A stretch of DNA of 64,000 bases from an uncultured Acidobacteriota bacterium (GCA_903916735.1 CAIWXX010000117.1:1-64000); one strand, 5' to 3'. Counted from the first letter of the stretch, positions 32,080-41,966 are shown. The notes: a model not told the origin generated them from the letters alone. Program-made: numbers and translations.

Positions 32080-33828
32080 ATGAAGCTGCTCAACTCGATT
32101 GCGATCATCTTCTTATGGATCGCAACAATCTTCATCTCGCTTACTGCCGGCTATTGGCTTCTTCCCCGGCTTTTCTTGTTACAGAAACAGCCCGTTGAAG
32201 TCCCGCATGATACTGCCGGCAACCGAAAGGTACTGCTCATCTGTCTTGACGGCTGCAGCTACGATCTTGTCACGCAGTGGGCGGAAGAAGGCAAGCTGCC
32301 GAATCTGAGGAATTTGATCGCCGATGGCGCCAGCGGATATTTGTCGACGCTCAAGGTAAAAAAGGGCCCCAAAGAACGATTGGCGACTTCGTCGCCTGTT
32401 ATCTGGGCAACACTCGCGACGGGCAAATGTCCGGATCGGCATGGAATATGGGATTTCGGTCAACCCTTGCCGGGCAATACATATGTGTGGATGAAAGAGA
32501 AGGCGGAGATTATCCTGCCCACGACGAAGAGGACAGCTTTGACCATCCACATGCATTTGAAAGCGGCTGACCGGCAAAGCCGAATCTCCATCGCCCTCAT
32601 GATCAACGAAACCCCCCTCCAATCGATCGACGTCACGGAGCAACCGCAAGATATCACCGTGCCGGTTGAGATCGGTGTCACCTCTCCTGAAGGCAACTTC
32701 CTTCATTTGCGCTTAAAGGACCCGTCCCGTATCGCAGGCGACTCCAGAAGCATCGGGTGCCGCCTCGTGACAGTCGAGAATTCCGAGCATGATCTGCTGG
32801 GCCGCATCGATCCGTGGCGTGATCCGTCAGCCTTTTCCTCCGGGTGGGAACTGCCCTCGAACTGGGCTACACCAATTATCCAAACGGCTCACCGGCAAGT
32901 CCGAGCGATCTGGGACATCTTGAGTGAACACGGGAAATCGGTTGCGATTCTGGGGTGGTGGGGAACCTGGCCTGCGTACAAGGTCAACGGGCTCATGCTT
33001 TCCTCGCACTTGGGTGCACGCGGACATAAATTGAATCCGACCGCAGATCCATACGATTATCTCCTGAAAACACCCGCCCTCACATATCCTCCCGATTACG
33101 TCAGACATATCACGAAAGCACATCTTCTGCCGGCCGAGTCGGACACCCAGATGATGGCATATGCTATCGACTTAAAAGGCTGTCGGCTTTTACAAGATGC
33201 ACAAAGCAGAGAATCGGTTGTCACCAATGTCATTGCGCAGGATCAACTTTATGGCAATCTGGCACGCGATATCCTGAGGACGCACAAGGCCTACGACTTG
33301 ATGTCCATCTATTTTGAAGGGATGGACGTGGTTGGGCACAAGTTCGGCCGGTTTTCTTTCGGGCGACGATCCAAGGAGGATCGGTGGGTTGAATGCCCGG
33401 ACAGGCGCCTGGAAAAAGCTCTTGAAAAATATTATCGCCACATTGACACGCTGATCGGCCAATTGCTCGTCAAGGCGGGCGACACATATGACACCATCAT
33501 GATCACAACCGATCACGGGTTTGATGAACGTGGTCATGCGGATAACGGATGGGTGCTTTTGCGCGGGCCGGGTATTAAAAAGACGGTCATCCGACAAGCC
33601 TCCGTGCTCGATATCACCCCGACTCTGTTGTATCTTTTCGGGCTTCCCGTGGCCGATGATATGGATGGCAGGCCCTTGTCGGGAGCTTTTGCGAAGGCCA
33701 CTCTGGAGGCTCATCCGATTAAAACGATTCCTACCTATGAGACCAGCCCGCTGAATTTTATTCCTGCCTTTTCAGAGATCGACAAGGATTTGGAGGAGCG
33801 ATTGCGGGACTTGGGGTATATCCAATGA
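32080..33828 (+). CDS. Membrane-anchored type I phosphodiesterase/alkaline-phosphatase-family enzyme
   Basis: This 582-residue protein has an N-terminal signal anchor (IAIIFLWIATIFISLTAGYWL). The alkaline-phosphatase-superfamily core starts VLLICLDGCSYDLVTQW, with metal-site D, and SPVIWATLATGK supplies the nucleophile region. Later metal ligands are in SIYFEGMDVVGHKFG and MITTDHGFDERGHAD, and DITPTLLYLFGLPVADDMDG is the family's usual end. Relatives hydrolyse phosphodiesters or nucleotides, or transfer phosphoglycerol. The large insert between residues 150 and 300 looks like a separate beta domain. The substrate is unknown. Confidence 0.8.
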   Translation: MKLLNSIAIIFLWIATIFISLTAGYWLLPRLFLLQKQPVEVPHDTAGNRKVLLICLDGCSYDLVTQWAEEGKLPNLRNLIADGASGYLSTLKVKKGPKERLATSSPVIWATLATGKCPDRHGIWDFGQPLPGNTYVWMKEKAEIILPTTKRTALTIHMHLKAADRQSRISIALMINETPLQSIDVTEQPQDITVPVEIGVTSPEGNFLHLRLKDPSRIAGDSRSIGCRLVTVENSEHDLLGRIDPWRDPSAFSSGWELPSNWATPIIQTAHRQVRAIWDILSEHGKSVAILGWWGTWPAYKVNGLMLSSHLGARGHKLNPTADPYDYLLKTPALTYPPDYVRHITKAHLLPAESDTQMMAYAIDLKGCRLLQDAQSRESVVTNVIAQDQLYGNLARDILRTHKAYDLMSIYFEGMDVVGHKFGRFSFGRRSKEDRWVECPDRRLEKALEKYYRHIDTLIGQLLVKAGDTYDTIMITTDHGFDERGHADNGWVLLRGPGIKKTVIRQASVLDITPTLLYLFGLPVADDMDGRPLSGAFAKATLEAHPIKTIPTYETSPLNFIPAFSEIDKDLEERLRDLGYIQ

Positions 33829-33878
33829 CGATAACCCTCGGATGGAGATCGAGAATCGCTCGGTAGACACGTCGCATT

Positions 33879-34679
33879 TCACTCTATTCTAATTTTTTCC
33901 AATCCAGGGGCGGGCGGCGGGAAGTGAAGATCGAGGGATTTAAGCGTCTTCACGATCTTGGCGGCGACGACGAGATTACGGTACCATTTCTTGTTGGCAG
34001 GAACGATGGTCCATGGCGCATATTCAGTTGTACAACATTCCAGGACTTCTTCGTATGCCTTCTGGTAATCACTCCATTTAGTCCGCATTTCCAGATCGCT
34101 TGGTGTGATTTTCCAGTTTTTTGTAGGATCTTCAAGGCGCGCACGAAGTCGCTCCGTCTGTTCCGTGTGGGAGATGTGAAGGAAAAATTTAAGGATGATG
34201 ACATTGTTCTGGGCGAGGTTTTTTTCAAAGGAGTTGATCTGCTCGAATCGGGCCCGCCAGATTTTTTCCGGCGCGAGTTGCATGACTCGCACCACGAGAA
34301 CGTCTTCATAGTGCGACCGATTGAAAATTCCAATCTGGCCGCGCGCCGGCACGGCTTTGTGAATTCGCCAGAGGAAATCATGCGATAGCTCCTCCGCCGA
34401 AGGCACCTTAAACGGCGTTACGGCGCAGCCGGCCGGGTTAAGGCCGCGCATCACATGGCTGACCGTCCCGTCCTTCCCTCCTGCGTCCATCGCCTGCAGG
34501 ACAATGAGCAAAGCGTATTTGCCGGACGCATAAAAGACTTCCTGCAGATCCGCCATCTGCTGGTGCAACGTGTCCAATTCCGTCAGAGCGCTGTTTTTAT
34601 CAAAATCCTTGCCTGTGTCATCCGGGTCCCAATCATCCAGCTTCACGCGGCAGCCCTCGTGGAGTGTCAAATGTTCCAT
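33879..34679 (-). CDS. Polyphosphate:nucleotide phosphotransferase (PPK2 family)
   Basis: This 266-residue protein starts at the ATG after gaggagggg. The PPK2 Walker A is in LLIVLQAMDAGGKDGTVSHV near residue 60, the lid/Walker B region in IGIFNRSHYEDVLVVRV near 120, and WKITPSDLEMRTKWSDYQKA with WTIVPANKKWYRNL follow. This single-domain type phosphorylates nucleoside mono- or diphosphates using polyphosphate. Which nucleotide it prefers cannot be told from sequence. It is convergent with the phosphodiesterase gene and has no operon partner. Confidence 0.9.
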   Translation of the reverse strand: MEHLTLHEGCRVKLDDWDPDDTGKDFDKNSALTELDTLHQQMADLQEVFYASGKYALLIVLQAMDAGGKDGTVSHVMRGLNPAGCAVTPFKVPSAEELSHDFLWRIHKAVPARGQIGIFNRSHYEDVLVVRVMQLAPEKIWRARFEQINSFEKNLAQNNVIILKFFLHISHTEQTERLRARLEDPTKNWKITPSDLEMRTKWSDYQKAYEEVLECCTTEYAPWTIVPANKKWYRNLVVAAKIVKTLKSLDLHFPPPAPGLEKIRIE

Positions 34680-34914
34680 GCTGTTCCCCTCCTCTTGCAT
34701 TAAATTCTACTTCATTCCGGAAGAATCGTTACAGAAAAGGAAGCACCCTGCCTTTCTACCGAAGCGAGTTGCCGGTTCCCATTCCAGTTTCCCAGATCCT
34801 CGTTTGGTGCATTGAAGATGCCCGGCCATATCGGGCTTGTACCTTTTCCGAAGCCGTGTATAACTTTCATTGCAAACGCCGGGGTGAATTTGAACACAGA
34901 CCGAGATGCCCTCA

Positions 34915-35112
34915 AAGATCTTCGGAATATGCAAGATCCCATCCGAACCTCTTGGGAATGCAGGAAATAAGGCAACCAGGGAACGAACTCACCGTTGCCG
35001 GCACACCATACCTTCCGTTTCTGCATTCCTCCCTTCCTGGCTTCCTGAGAGGTCTGGAGTTGCTCTGTGGTGCGGTCACCGTCTTTGGTTCCGGCTCCGC
35101 CAAGTTAGGAAT
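34915..35112. repeat. Palindromic intergenic repeat, copy A
   Basis: The left arm CCTCTTGGGAATGCAGGAA (34948-34966) is imperfectly complementary to the right arm TTCCTGGCTTCCTGAGAGG (35034-35052). The left flank AAGATCCCATCCGAA is nearly identical in copy B. The right flank (TTTGGTTCCGGCT...GTTAGGAAT) matches copy C. The right end supplies the stop codon of the ArfB gene. No coding capacity. Confidence 0.7.
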
Positions 35113-35533
35113 CGTCCCTTTCAACCGTCCTGGATCGTTCTTTTTTCAGCCGGGATTGGCGTTTCTTTTCATCGATGCGGCGCGCGTGAGCGGCGGCGCT
35201 GATTCTGGTCTTGTGTCTCGGCGTTGGTCGGACAAGCGCTCGACGCATGAGTTCAATAAAACGTTCAACAGCAGCCTGCTTATTTTCCAGCTGGCTGCGA
35301 TGCATCTGTGCAACGACCCGAAGGACTCCATCTTTACTGATGCGGGTGGAAAGACAGGATAGGATTCGCGCTCTCTGTTCCGGAGTCAGGCTGGGAGATT
35401 GTTCCACGTCGAACGATAACGATACACGGCTGTTGACCTTGTTGACATTCTGCCCGCCCGGTCCGCCGCTTCGCGATGCCGCGAATGTCAATTCCGTTTC
35501 AGGGATGGAGAGCCATTCATTGACGACAATCAT
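35105..35533 (-). CDS. arfB: ArfB-type peptidyl-tRNA hydrolase (ribosome rescue factor)
   Basis: This 142-residue protein starts MIVVNEWLSIPETEL, which fits the family length; an in-frame ATG at 35575 would add 14 residues. The catalytic GGQ loop is in ASRSGGPGGQNVNKVNSRVS near residue 28. The C-terminal tail is basic (ARRIDEKKRQSRLKKERSRT), as needed to enter the empty mRNA channel. It releases stalled peptides from ribosomes lacking a stop codon. Its stop codon lies within the palindromic repeat copy A, so the repeat may have trimmed or replaced the original end. Confidence 0.88.
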   Translation of the reverse strand: MIVVNEWLSIPETELTFAASRSGGPGGQNVNKVNSRVSLSFDVEQSPSLTPEQRARILSCLSTRISKDGVLRVVAQMHRSQLENKQAAVERFIELMRRALVRPTPRHKTRISAAAHARRIDEKKRQSRLKKERSRTVERDDS

Positions 35534-35680
35534 CTCGAATATCATAACAAAAATATTTCCTGTGATCAGCACCATTCAATCCAAACAACACCGGAATTGA
35601 GAGAAAAGCACAATTCATTGCCGGTTCCCGCCAAAGAAATTGTTGCGTCCGCGGATTCGTTGAAATAGCATGCGTCCTCT

Positions 35681-36475
35681 GTGAACATCCTCATAGCCAC
35701 TCTTCTCGGAATTGTGGAAGGGATTACTGAGTTCCTTCCGATATCTTCAACCGCTCATCTCATTATTGCCGGAGATGTCCTCGGCTGGCGGGGAGACATC
35801 GCAAAAACTTTTGAGATTTTCATTCAACTCGGCGCCATTCTTGCCATCCTGTGGCTCTATCGCCGGAGATGCATCAGGCTTGTGCAGTGCCTCTGGTCGG
35901 CCCAGGAACGGCCATTGGCAATCACGATCTTTATTTCCTTTCTACCGGCCGCAATCACCGGGTTTCTGCTTCATTCGTATATCAAGCGATATCTGTTTTC
36001 GCCGATTCTTGTCGGGGTGACTCTGGCCCTCGGAGGACTTGCAATTCTCGCGATTGAAGCTCGCGTCCGCACGACCGATATCGAAGGGATTGATCATATT
36101 TCTTTCCGGAAGGCGCTTGGCATCGGACTTGCTCAATGCCTCGCGCTCATCCCCGGCGTTTCCCGTTCGGGGGCGACCATCATGGGAGGACTTGCGCTGG
36201 GTCTGCCGCGCGGGACTGCGACGGAGTTTTCCTTCTTTTTGGCCATCCCGACCATGTTCGCGGCAACTCTCTATGATCTGGCGAAGAACATCAAAATGAT
36301 CGGGGCCCACGAAGTGCCGGTTTTCGCGGTCGGCTTTCTATCGGCCTTCCTCTCGGCCCTCATCGTCATCAAGATCTTCATTCGATTTGTGCAGAAGCAC
36401 CGATTCATCGGCTTCGCCTGGTACCGAATCGGGGTCGGGGCATTGATCCTATTTTACTACATTTGTAGAATTTAG
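35681..36475 (+). CDS. uppP: Undecaprenyl-diphosphate phosphatase
   Basis: This 264-residue membrane protein starts at a GTG. The two BacA/UppP motifs are clear: VEGITEFLPISSTAHLIIAG near residue 12 and LIPGVSRSGATIMGGLALGL near residue 155, containing the catalytic glutamate, serine and arginine residues. Seven to eight transmembrane helices are apparent. It recycles undecaprenyl pyrophosphate for peptidoglycan and lipid-linked glycan synthesis, and raises bacitracin tolerance. It is monocistronic and convergent with the GYD-domain gene. Confidence 0.93.
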   Translation: MNILIATLLGIVEGITEFLPISSTAHLIIAGDVLGWRGDIAKTFEIFIQLGAILAILWLYRRRCIRLVQCLWSAQERPLAITIFISFLPAAITGFLLHSYIKRYLFSPILVGVTLALGGLAILAIEARVRTTDIEGIDHISFRKALGIGLAQCLALIPGVSRSGATIMGGLALGLPRGTATEFSFFLAIPTMFAATLYDLAKNIKMIGAHEVPVFAVGFLSAFLSALIVIKIFIRFVQKHRFIGFAWYRIGVGALILFYYICRI

Positions 36476-36531
36476 GCGTCCGAGCCCCCGACTTCTGCAT
36501 TCACAAGAACGTTGCCCCCGGATGAAATTGA

Positions 36532-36598
36532 CTGCCAGGGAGCCTGTGTGCTTTTTCTTGAGCTCGAAGCCACATCCCTTTTCCCTGCTCCCTGGCAG
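36532..36598. terminator. Long nested palindrome between uppP and the GYD gene
   Basis: CTGCCAGGGAGC (36532-36543) pairs exactly with GCTCCCTGGCAG (36587-36598). Inside, TGTGTGCTT and AAGCCACA pair with one bulge, and GAGCTC is at the centre. The element lies between convergent genes, so a bidirectional terminator is likely. It could also be a second family of palindromic repeats. Confidence 0.5.
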
Positions 36599-36659
36599 CC
36601 GTTTCGGCGCCCTGTCTCGGTGAAGCACACATGATCCCCATCGAAACGGCAGCCGTGTT

Positions 36660-36962
36660 CTATTTGACGACTTCCTCAAGAACCTTCAGGAATCGATCAT
36701 AGGGCAACGCCAGCCAGCTTTCGGCGCTCACCGCACCCTCAGCCCGTGATATCAGCGAAACCCGATGAGCGGTTTCGGCATCCGGTGCCTCATAGATATC
36801 CATGAAGTCATGAGGTCCGAGAATGGCGTAGTGGGCGATCCATTTCACATCGGGGCATGTGCTCTTGACTTTTGAGAGCCATTCCTTGCCCATGGCGCGA
36901 CGGCCTGTAGGATTGTGGAGAGTTTCGGGAGCAAGGCGGGTCATCAGTACGAATAGCGGCAT
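36660..36962 (-). CDS. GYD-domain small protein
   Basis: This 100-residue protein starts at the ATG after aaaaggaggt. Its pattern MPLFVLMTRLAPETL, WIAHYAILGPHDFMDIYEAP and ETAHRVSLISRAEGAVSAES matches GYD-domain proteins (ferredoxin-like fold, small dimeric proteins of unknown function). It may bind a small molecule. The dnaK promoter region lies about 200 bases upstream of its start, on the other strand. No operon partner. Confidence 0.8.
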   Translation of the reverse strand: MPLFVLMTRLAPETLHNPTGRRAMGKEWLSKVKSTCPDVKWIAHYAILGPHDFMDIYEAPDAETAHRVSLISRAEGAVSAESWLALPYDRFLKVLEEVVK

Positions 36963-37161
36963 AGGTAACCTCCTTTTCTCTATTATATCCTTCTTCAAGG
37001 AGGTTTCGACAACTCCCAATATTAGTGTGGCGAGGATGCCAACCATAAGATAAGCGCCAAAATTTCGTGGCGTTTCCAAGTGACAATCTCCTGCCTTAAT
37101 TCACTGAAGGCAAAACCAAGGATATTGAGCTCCTCGGAGGGCGTGACTGCATCAAGAAAAG

Positions 37162-37190
37162 TTGACAAAAGGCCACTCAATGTTTATATT
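37162..37190 (+). promoter_or_regulatory. dnaK promoter with overlapping HAIR-like operator
   Basis: TTGACA (37162-37167) and TATATT (37185-37190) with a 17-base spacer form a near-consensus sigma-70 promoter. TTGA (37162) and TCAA (37177) are separated by 11 bases, with ACTCAA in the right half. This is the spacing and right half-site of the HAIR element (CTTGAGT-N7-ACTCAAG) bound by HspR. HspR is encoded as the third gene of this operon, so the site supports autoregulation. The left half is degenerate (TTGACA rather than TTGAGT). Confidence 0.65.
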
Positions 37191-37222
37191 GTGAATAGAC
37201 TAAAGATGAGGTTGGAGGAAAC

Positions 37223-39139
37223 ATGGGGAAAATCATAGGGATAGATCTTGGAACGACCAACTCGGTGGTAGCTGTCATGGAAGGCGGCGAACCGGTTGTC
37301 ATTACAAACCCGGAGGGAAGCAGACTCACACCATCGGTTGTGGCTTTTTCTAAGTCCGGCGAGAGGCTTGTGGGCCAGGTTGCCAAGCGGCAAGCCGTGA
37401 CAAACCCGACCAACACAGTTTTTTCGATAAAGCGATTCATGGGTCGGCGGTATAGTGAAGTTGTCGATGAGACCAAGAGAATTCCGTACAAGGTGGCGCA
37501 AGCGCCCAACGGAGATGTGCGTTGTGAGATTACCGGCAAACAATACTCGCCGCCCGAAATCTCGGCAATGATCCTCCAAAAGATGCGATCGGCGGCTGAG
37601 GCTTATCTGGGTGAGAAGATTGAAAAGGCCGTCATCACGGTGCCTGCATATTTTAATGACAGCCAGCGGCAGGCGACGAAGGATGCGGGTAAAATCGCCG
37701 GCCTGGACGTCGTCCGCATCGTCAATGAACCGACCGCTGCGGCTCTGGCCTATGGCCTCGACAAAAAGAAAGATGAAACAATCGCCGTTTACGATTTCGG
37801 CGGCGGAACATTCGATATTTCCATCCTGGAAGTGGGTGAAGGGGTTGTCGAAGTCAAGTCGACCAACGGCGACACTCACCTCGGCGGCGACGACATCGAC
37901 CAAAATATCATTGATTGGATCATCGATGAATTCGTCAAGGATCAGGGGATCAACTTAAGCAAAGATCCGATGGCCATGCAGCGCCTTAAGGAAGCTTCCG
38001 AGAAGGCTAAAATCGAACTGTCGACAACGATGGAGACGGAAATCAATCTTCCGTTCATCACCGCCGACGCTTCCGGACCGAAGCACCTCGTCATGAAACT
38101 CACGCGATCGAAGCTCGAGCAGCTCGCCGACGAAATTATTCAACGGACGGTGAAACCGTGCGAACAGGCCATCAAAGACGCCAACGTTTCGCCGAAGGAC
38201 ATCAACGAAGTGGTCCTTGTTGGCGGCTCCACTCGCATCCCGAAAGTTCAGGAACTCGTCCGCATTCTCTTCGGCAAGGAACCACATAAGGGTGTGAACC
38301 CGGACGAGGTCGTGGCAGTGGGAGCGGCCGTGCAGGCCGGGGTGCTGGCAGGAGACGTGAAAGATCTGCTCTTGCTCGATGTGACTCCGCTCACCCTCGG
38401 AATTGAAACCCTCGGAGGTGTTTTCACGAAACTCATCGAGCGCAATACGACGATTCCGACTCGCAAGAGCGAGATCTTTTCCACGGCCGCCGATAATCAG
38501 ACGCAGGTTGAAATTCACGTGTTGCAGGGTGAACGGCCCATGGCAGCCGACAACCGAACACTCGGCAAATTCCATCTCGTGGGCATCCCGTCGGCCCCGC
38601 GAGGTGTGCCGCAGGTCGAGGTTACATTTGATATCGACGCCAACGGTATTTTGAATGTTTCGGCCAAGGATCTCGGGACGGGCCGTGAGCAAAAGATCAC
38701 GATTACATCCTCTTCGGGGCTCACCAAGGATGAGATCGATCGTATGGTGAAAGATGCCGGGGCTCATTCAGACGACGATCGCCGCAAACAAGCTGAAATC
38801 GAAGCCCGGAATCGGGCCGACAGCATGATCTACACAACCGAAAAAACTCTCCACGACAATCGGGAAAAAATCTCCGCCGATGATGCACGGGCCGTTGAAG
38901 ACGCCATCGCTGCCACAAAGCAGGCGCTCGAAAGCGGCAACCTCGATAAGATCAACTCGGCGCTCGAAATTCTGACACGCGCATCTCATAAGCTGGCTGA
39001 GGCCATGTACAAGACAGCGAGCGGCTCGCATTCGGCTTCGTCAGAGAAAGACTCGGAACAGGCCAAGAGCAGCAATGGGAAAAAGGGCGACGACGTGATC
39101 GACGCCGAATTTGTCGACGAAGAGGGGAACAAGAAGTAA
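37223..39139 (+). CDS. dnaK: Molecular chaperone DnaK (Hsp70)
   Basis: This 638-residue protein is of full Hsp70 length. It starts [18 protein letters not shown] after ttggaggaa. Signatures include [10 protein letters not shown]-type [32 protein letters not shown], and the substrate domain from about residue 395 ([15 protein letters not shown]). The C-terminus ends [11 protein letters not shown], the usual tail. It folds proteins with DnaJ, encoded 55 bases downstream. The first gene of a dnaK-dnaJ-hspR operon without grpE, it is likely repressed by HspR at the promoter described and induced by heat. Confidence 0.97.
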   Translation: MGKIIGIDLGTTNSVVAVMEGGEPVVITNPEGSRLTPSVVAFSKSGERLVGQVAKRQAVTNPTNTVFSIKRFMGRRYSEVVDETKRIPYKVAQAPNGDVRCEITGKQYSPPEISAMILQKMRSAAEAYLGEKIEKAVITVPAYFNDSQRQATKDAGKIAGLDVVRIVNEPTAAALAYGLDKKKDETIAVYDFGGGTFDISILEVGEGVVEVKSTNGDTHLGGDDIDQNIIDWIIDEFVKDQGINLSKDPMAMQRLKEASEKAKIELSTTMETEINLPFITADASGPKHLVMKLTRSKLEQLADEIIQRTVKPCEQAIKDANVSPKDINEVVLVGGSTRIPKVQELVRILFGKEPHKGVNPDEVVAVGAAVQAGVLAGDVKDLLLLDVTPLTLGIETLGGVFTKLIERNTTIPTRKSEIFSTAADNQTQVEIHVLQGERPMAADNRTLGKFHLVGIPSAPRGVPQVEVTFDIDANGILNVSAKDLGTGREQKITITSSSGLTKDEIDRMVKDAGAHSDDDRRKQAEIEARNRADSMIYTTEKTLHDNREKISADDARAVEDAIAATKQALESGNLDKINSALEILTRASHKLAEAMYKTASGSHSASSEKDSEQAKSSNGKKGDDVIDAEFVDEEGNKK

Positions 39140-39194
39140 GAGGGAAGTCGGCGCAAGGAATCCCGATCACTGTTGGTCGCCTTCGAACTGCTAT

Positions 39195-40328
39195 ATGGAA
39201 TCAAAGGACTATTACCGCATCCTCGGAGTTGCCCGGGGCGCGTCACCCGGTGAGATCAAGAAAGCCTACAAAAAGCTGGCGCGCAAATTCCATCCGGATC
39301 TAAATCCCGGCGACAAGGCATCCGAAAACAGATTCAAGGAGATCAGTGAAGCCTACGACGTCCTCTCCGATCTCAAGAAGCGCGAAAAGTATGATCGATT
39401 CGGCACGGCATCTGACTTCGGTCCGGGAGCAGGGGGGGGAGGCGGAGGAGCAGGCCCGCAATCCTACGGCTTCGAAGGCTTCGACTTTACCGAGGGAGCG
39501 CCATTCGGATCGACATCCTTTCGCGATATTTTTTCCGAAATTTTTCGGAATCCTTTTTCGAAAAAGGAGGCCGAAGAACCCGGGATGCAGCGTGGGGAGG
39601 ATATCCAACATACGATGAACCTGAGCTTCGAAGATGCGATGCACGGAATCACAACGCGCATCCAGATCACGAAGCTCGAGCCGTGTGCTCGGTGTAGCGG
39701 GTCTGGCACCGAGGGCGGATCAGAAAAGGCATGCTCGCTCTGCAGCGGGACTGGAAAGATCCATATGCAGAAGGGGCACATGCGCTTCACAACGGCTTGT
39801 AACCGATGTGGAGGCAGCGGACGGGAACGCGGGGCGAATTGTTCGGAGTGCCACGGAGACGGCCGGCATCAGGTCACTGAACCTCTCCGCGTCAGAATTC
39901 CCGCCGGTGTCGACAACGGCTCAAAAGTGCGAATCCCCGGCAAGGGACACGCCGGGCGTGGAGGCGCTCCGCCCGGCGACCTCTATATCATCACCAACGT
40001 GGCCGCTCACCCGTCGTTCACGCGTGAGGGCGACAACATTTACTGCACGGTCCCAATTACAATCACCGAAGCGGCTCTGGGGACTAAAATCGACGTGCCG
40101 ACGCTCGACGGCGTGGCAACCATGCGGATTCCACCCGGCACACAGAGCGGGCAGAGATTCCGCCTGCGCGAACACGGGGCGCATTCACTCCGCACCAACC
40201 AGCGCGGCGATCAATTCGTCGAGGTGAAGATCGTCATGCCGCAGGTCAAAGATGAACGGTCCAAAGAGATCCTTCGCGAATTCGCCCGGCTCAACCCGGA
40301 GAATCCCAGGGAGCTCCTGCCATCATGA
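39195..40328 (+). CDS. dnaJ: Chaperone DnaJ (Hsp40)
   Basis: This 377-residue class A Hsp40 has a J domain from residue 4 with the HPD motif (LARKFHPDLNPG). A glycine-rich linker (GAGGGGGGAGP) follows. Four zinc-finger repeats are readable: CARCSGSG, CSLCSGTG, CNRCGGSG and CSECHGDG. A client-binding C-terminal domain completes it. The start at 39195 is chosen because the J domain begins there; an in-frame upstream start would overlap dnaK. It stimulates the DnaK ATPase. Its stop overlaps the hspR start (ATGA). Confidence 0.95.
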   Translation: MESKDYYRILGVARGASPGEIKKAYKKLARKFHPDLNPGDKASENRFKEISEAYDVLSDLKKREKYDRFGTASDFGPGAGGGGGGAGPQSYGFEGFDFTEGAPFGSTSFRDIFSEIFRNPFSKKEAEEPGMQRGEDIQHTMNLSFEDAMHGITTRIQITKLEPCARCSGSGTEGGSEKACSLCSGTGKIHMQKGHMRFTTACNRCGGSGRERGANCSECHGDGRHQVTEPLRVRIPAGVDNGSKVRIPGKGHAGRGGAPPGDLYIITNVAAHPSFTREGDNIYCTVPITITEAALGTKIDVPTLDGVATMRIPPGTQSGQRFRLREHGAHSLRTNQRGDQFVEVKIVMPQVKDERSKEILREFARLNPENPRELLPS

Positions 40329-40771
40329 AGAAGAGCTCGTTTTTCATGATCAGCACCGTCGCCCAGAGTTATGGCATCCATCCACAAACACTTCGTCTTT
40401 ATGAACGTGAAGGCCTCCTGAAACCGTCGCGGACGATGGGCAATACGAGGCTTTACAGTGACGAAGACCTGAAGAGGTTGGAGGTGATTCTGAGTCTGAC
40501 ACGCGATCTCGGCGTCAATCTGGCGGGTGTCGAAATCATCCTTAACATGCGAAGCAAGATGGAACGGATGCAGAATGAGATCAATGATTTTCTCCACCAG
40601 ATCGGTGAAGAAATGCAAAAGGAGCAGACCGGAATGCCGATACGTCAGAAAAACGCCCTCATGCGCATCTCACAAACAAAAATAGTCCGAGTCGATGCCG
40701 CAGCTGAGAAATCCCACCGGCTGCATGAATCACTGAAAGATCATCGTAGCGGAAGTCGGACGGGACGATAG
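40325..40771 (+). CDS. hspR: MerR-family heat-shock repressor HspR
   Basis: This 148-residue protein has an N-terminal MerR winged helix. The first helix is ISTVAQSYGIHPQTLRLYER, followed by GLLKPSRTMGNTRLYSDEDL and ILSLTRDLGVNLAGVEIIL. A C-terminal coiled coil runs to residue about 105. HspR represses dnaK-type operons through HAIR sites with DnaK as co-repressor. Its ATG overlaps the dnaJ stop, so it is the third gene of the same operon. The HAIR-like sequence at the dnaK promoter fits this role. Confidence 0.9.
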   Translation: MKKSSFFMISTVAQSYGIHPQTLRLYEREGLLKPSRTMGNTRLYSDEDLKRLEVILSLTRDLGVNLAGVEIILNMRSKMERMQNEINDFLHQIGEEMQKEQTGMPIRQKNALMRISQTKIVRVDAAAEKSHRLHESLKDHRSGSRTGR

Positions 40772-40989
40772 GTTTAGCTCCCGGTTCCCAGCTCCCAGAC
40801 ACACCATGGGCCGCGATCCAAAAATCAGACGGAGCGATCATGGCGATTCACTCCTCGATGCCGGCATATCTCTGATGTCTCCGAAAAAAAATAGTTGACC
40901 GGCGCTGGAGCTCAGTATCGAAATCCGACTGGGAAGAGGGAACTCGGGACCAGCAACTTGGAGTATAATGAGCGTTCCGGCGAGAAGCT

Positions 40990-41841
40990 ATGGCGCACAA
41001 GCATCAAAACGACGAGATGTTTTCCAAGGACAACCTCAAACTCTACCTCCGTGAAATTGCCCGGATCGCGCCATTAACGCATGAGGAGGAGTTGCGGCTT
41101 GGCGAACAGGCCCGCCGGGGCGACGAAGACGCACTCCGCAAGCTCGTCGAAGCCAACCTGCGTTTCGTCGTCGCCTATGCTAAGAAATACCGGAACATGA
41201 ACGTGAATTTCATGGATCTGATCAATGCCGGAAATCTTGGGCTGCTGGAAGCAGCCCGGAGGTATCGGCCGGAGAAGGGGCTTCGTTTCATCACGTACGC
41301 AGTCTGGTGGATCAGGCAATCCATCTTCTCATCGCTGTCCAGCCAAAGCCGGGCATTTTCAGTTCCGCAGCGTGTCGCGAACATCCTGCAAAGGATCGGA
41401 AAGAGCAGTCGGGAGCTGACACACGAGCTCTCGCGCGAGCCATCAAACGAGGAACTGGCTTCGAGCCTCGATATGACCAATCATGAAGTCGACGCGCTTC
41501 TCAATCTGGATTCCAAGAAGATTTCTCTGACACAGCCATCTTCAAACGATGATGGATCCGAGATCACCATCGATATTCCGCAAGAAGATCCCGTTGAAGA
41601 TATGCTCCTCCGCGAATCAATGATCGAACAGATTAGTGAAGTTCTGCAGGAGCTGGACCCCAAGGAGCGCCAGGTCATCAATCTGCGGTTCGGAATTGAT
41701 GGAGGGGAACCTCGCACACTGAAGGAGGTCGGAGAAATTCTATCGGTCTCACGCGAGAGAGTTCGGCAGATTGAATCGAAGGCGATGCAGAAACTCCGCC
41801 AAAATCGCAAACTCAGATCGTTGACGGCTCATCTCAACTGA
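40990..41841 (+). CDS. Sigma-70-family RNA polymerase sigma factor (group 2-like)
   Basis: This 283-residue protein holds region 1.2 (DNLKLYLREIARIAPLTHEE), region 2 (VEANLRFVVAYAKKYRNMNV and FITYAVWWIRQSI), region 3 and region 4 with the helix-turn-helix LKEVGEILSVSRERVRQIES near residue 255. It lacks the long N-terminus of the housekeeping factor, so it is an alternative sigma of RpoS/RpoH/SigB size. A TATAAT (40964-40969) is 20 bases before the ATG. Its position next to the dnaK-dnaJ-hspR operon hints at a stress role, which is inference. No anti-sigma factor is adjacent. Confidence 0.85.
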   Translation: MAHKHQNDEMFSKDNLKLYLREIARIAPLTHEEELRLGEQARRGDEDALRKLVEANLRFVVAYAKKYRNMNVNFMDLINAGNLGLLEAARRYRPEKGLRFITYAVWWIRQSIFSSLSSQSRAFSVPQRVANILQRIGKSSRELTHELSREPSNEELASSLDMTNHEVDALLNLDSKKISLTQPSSNDDGSEITIDIPQEDPVEDMLLRESMIEQISEVLQELDPKERQVINLRFGIDGGEPRTLKEVGEILSVSRERVRQIESKAMQKLRQNRKLRSLTAHLN

Positions 41842-41966
41842 CCCATGCTTTTTCATATGGCACTATGCTAGGATCAGATGCTACTGAAGGTTAAGTATGA
41901 AGGGTCACGTATGAAGTGGGTGGGTTCCTTGAGTTCGGAATCCACGATCAATCCAACAAACGACAA

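Noticed and set aside
34664-35362. 232-codon plus-strand frame between PPK2 and ArfB
   Set aside because: It spans the palindromic repeat and the antisense of ArfB; composition and context say non-coding.
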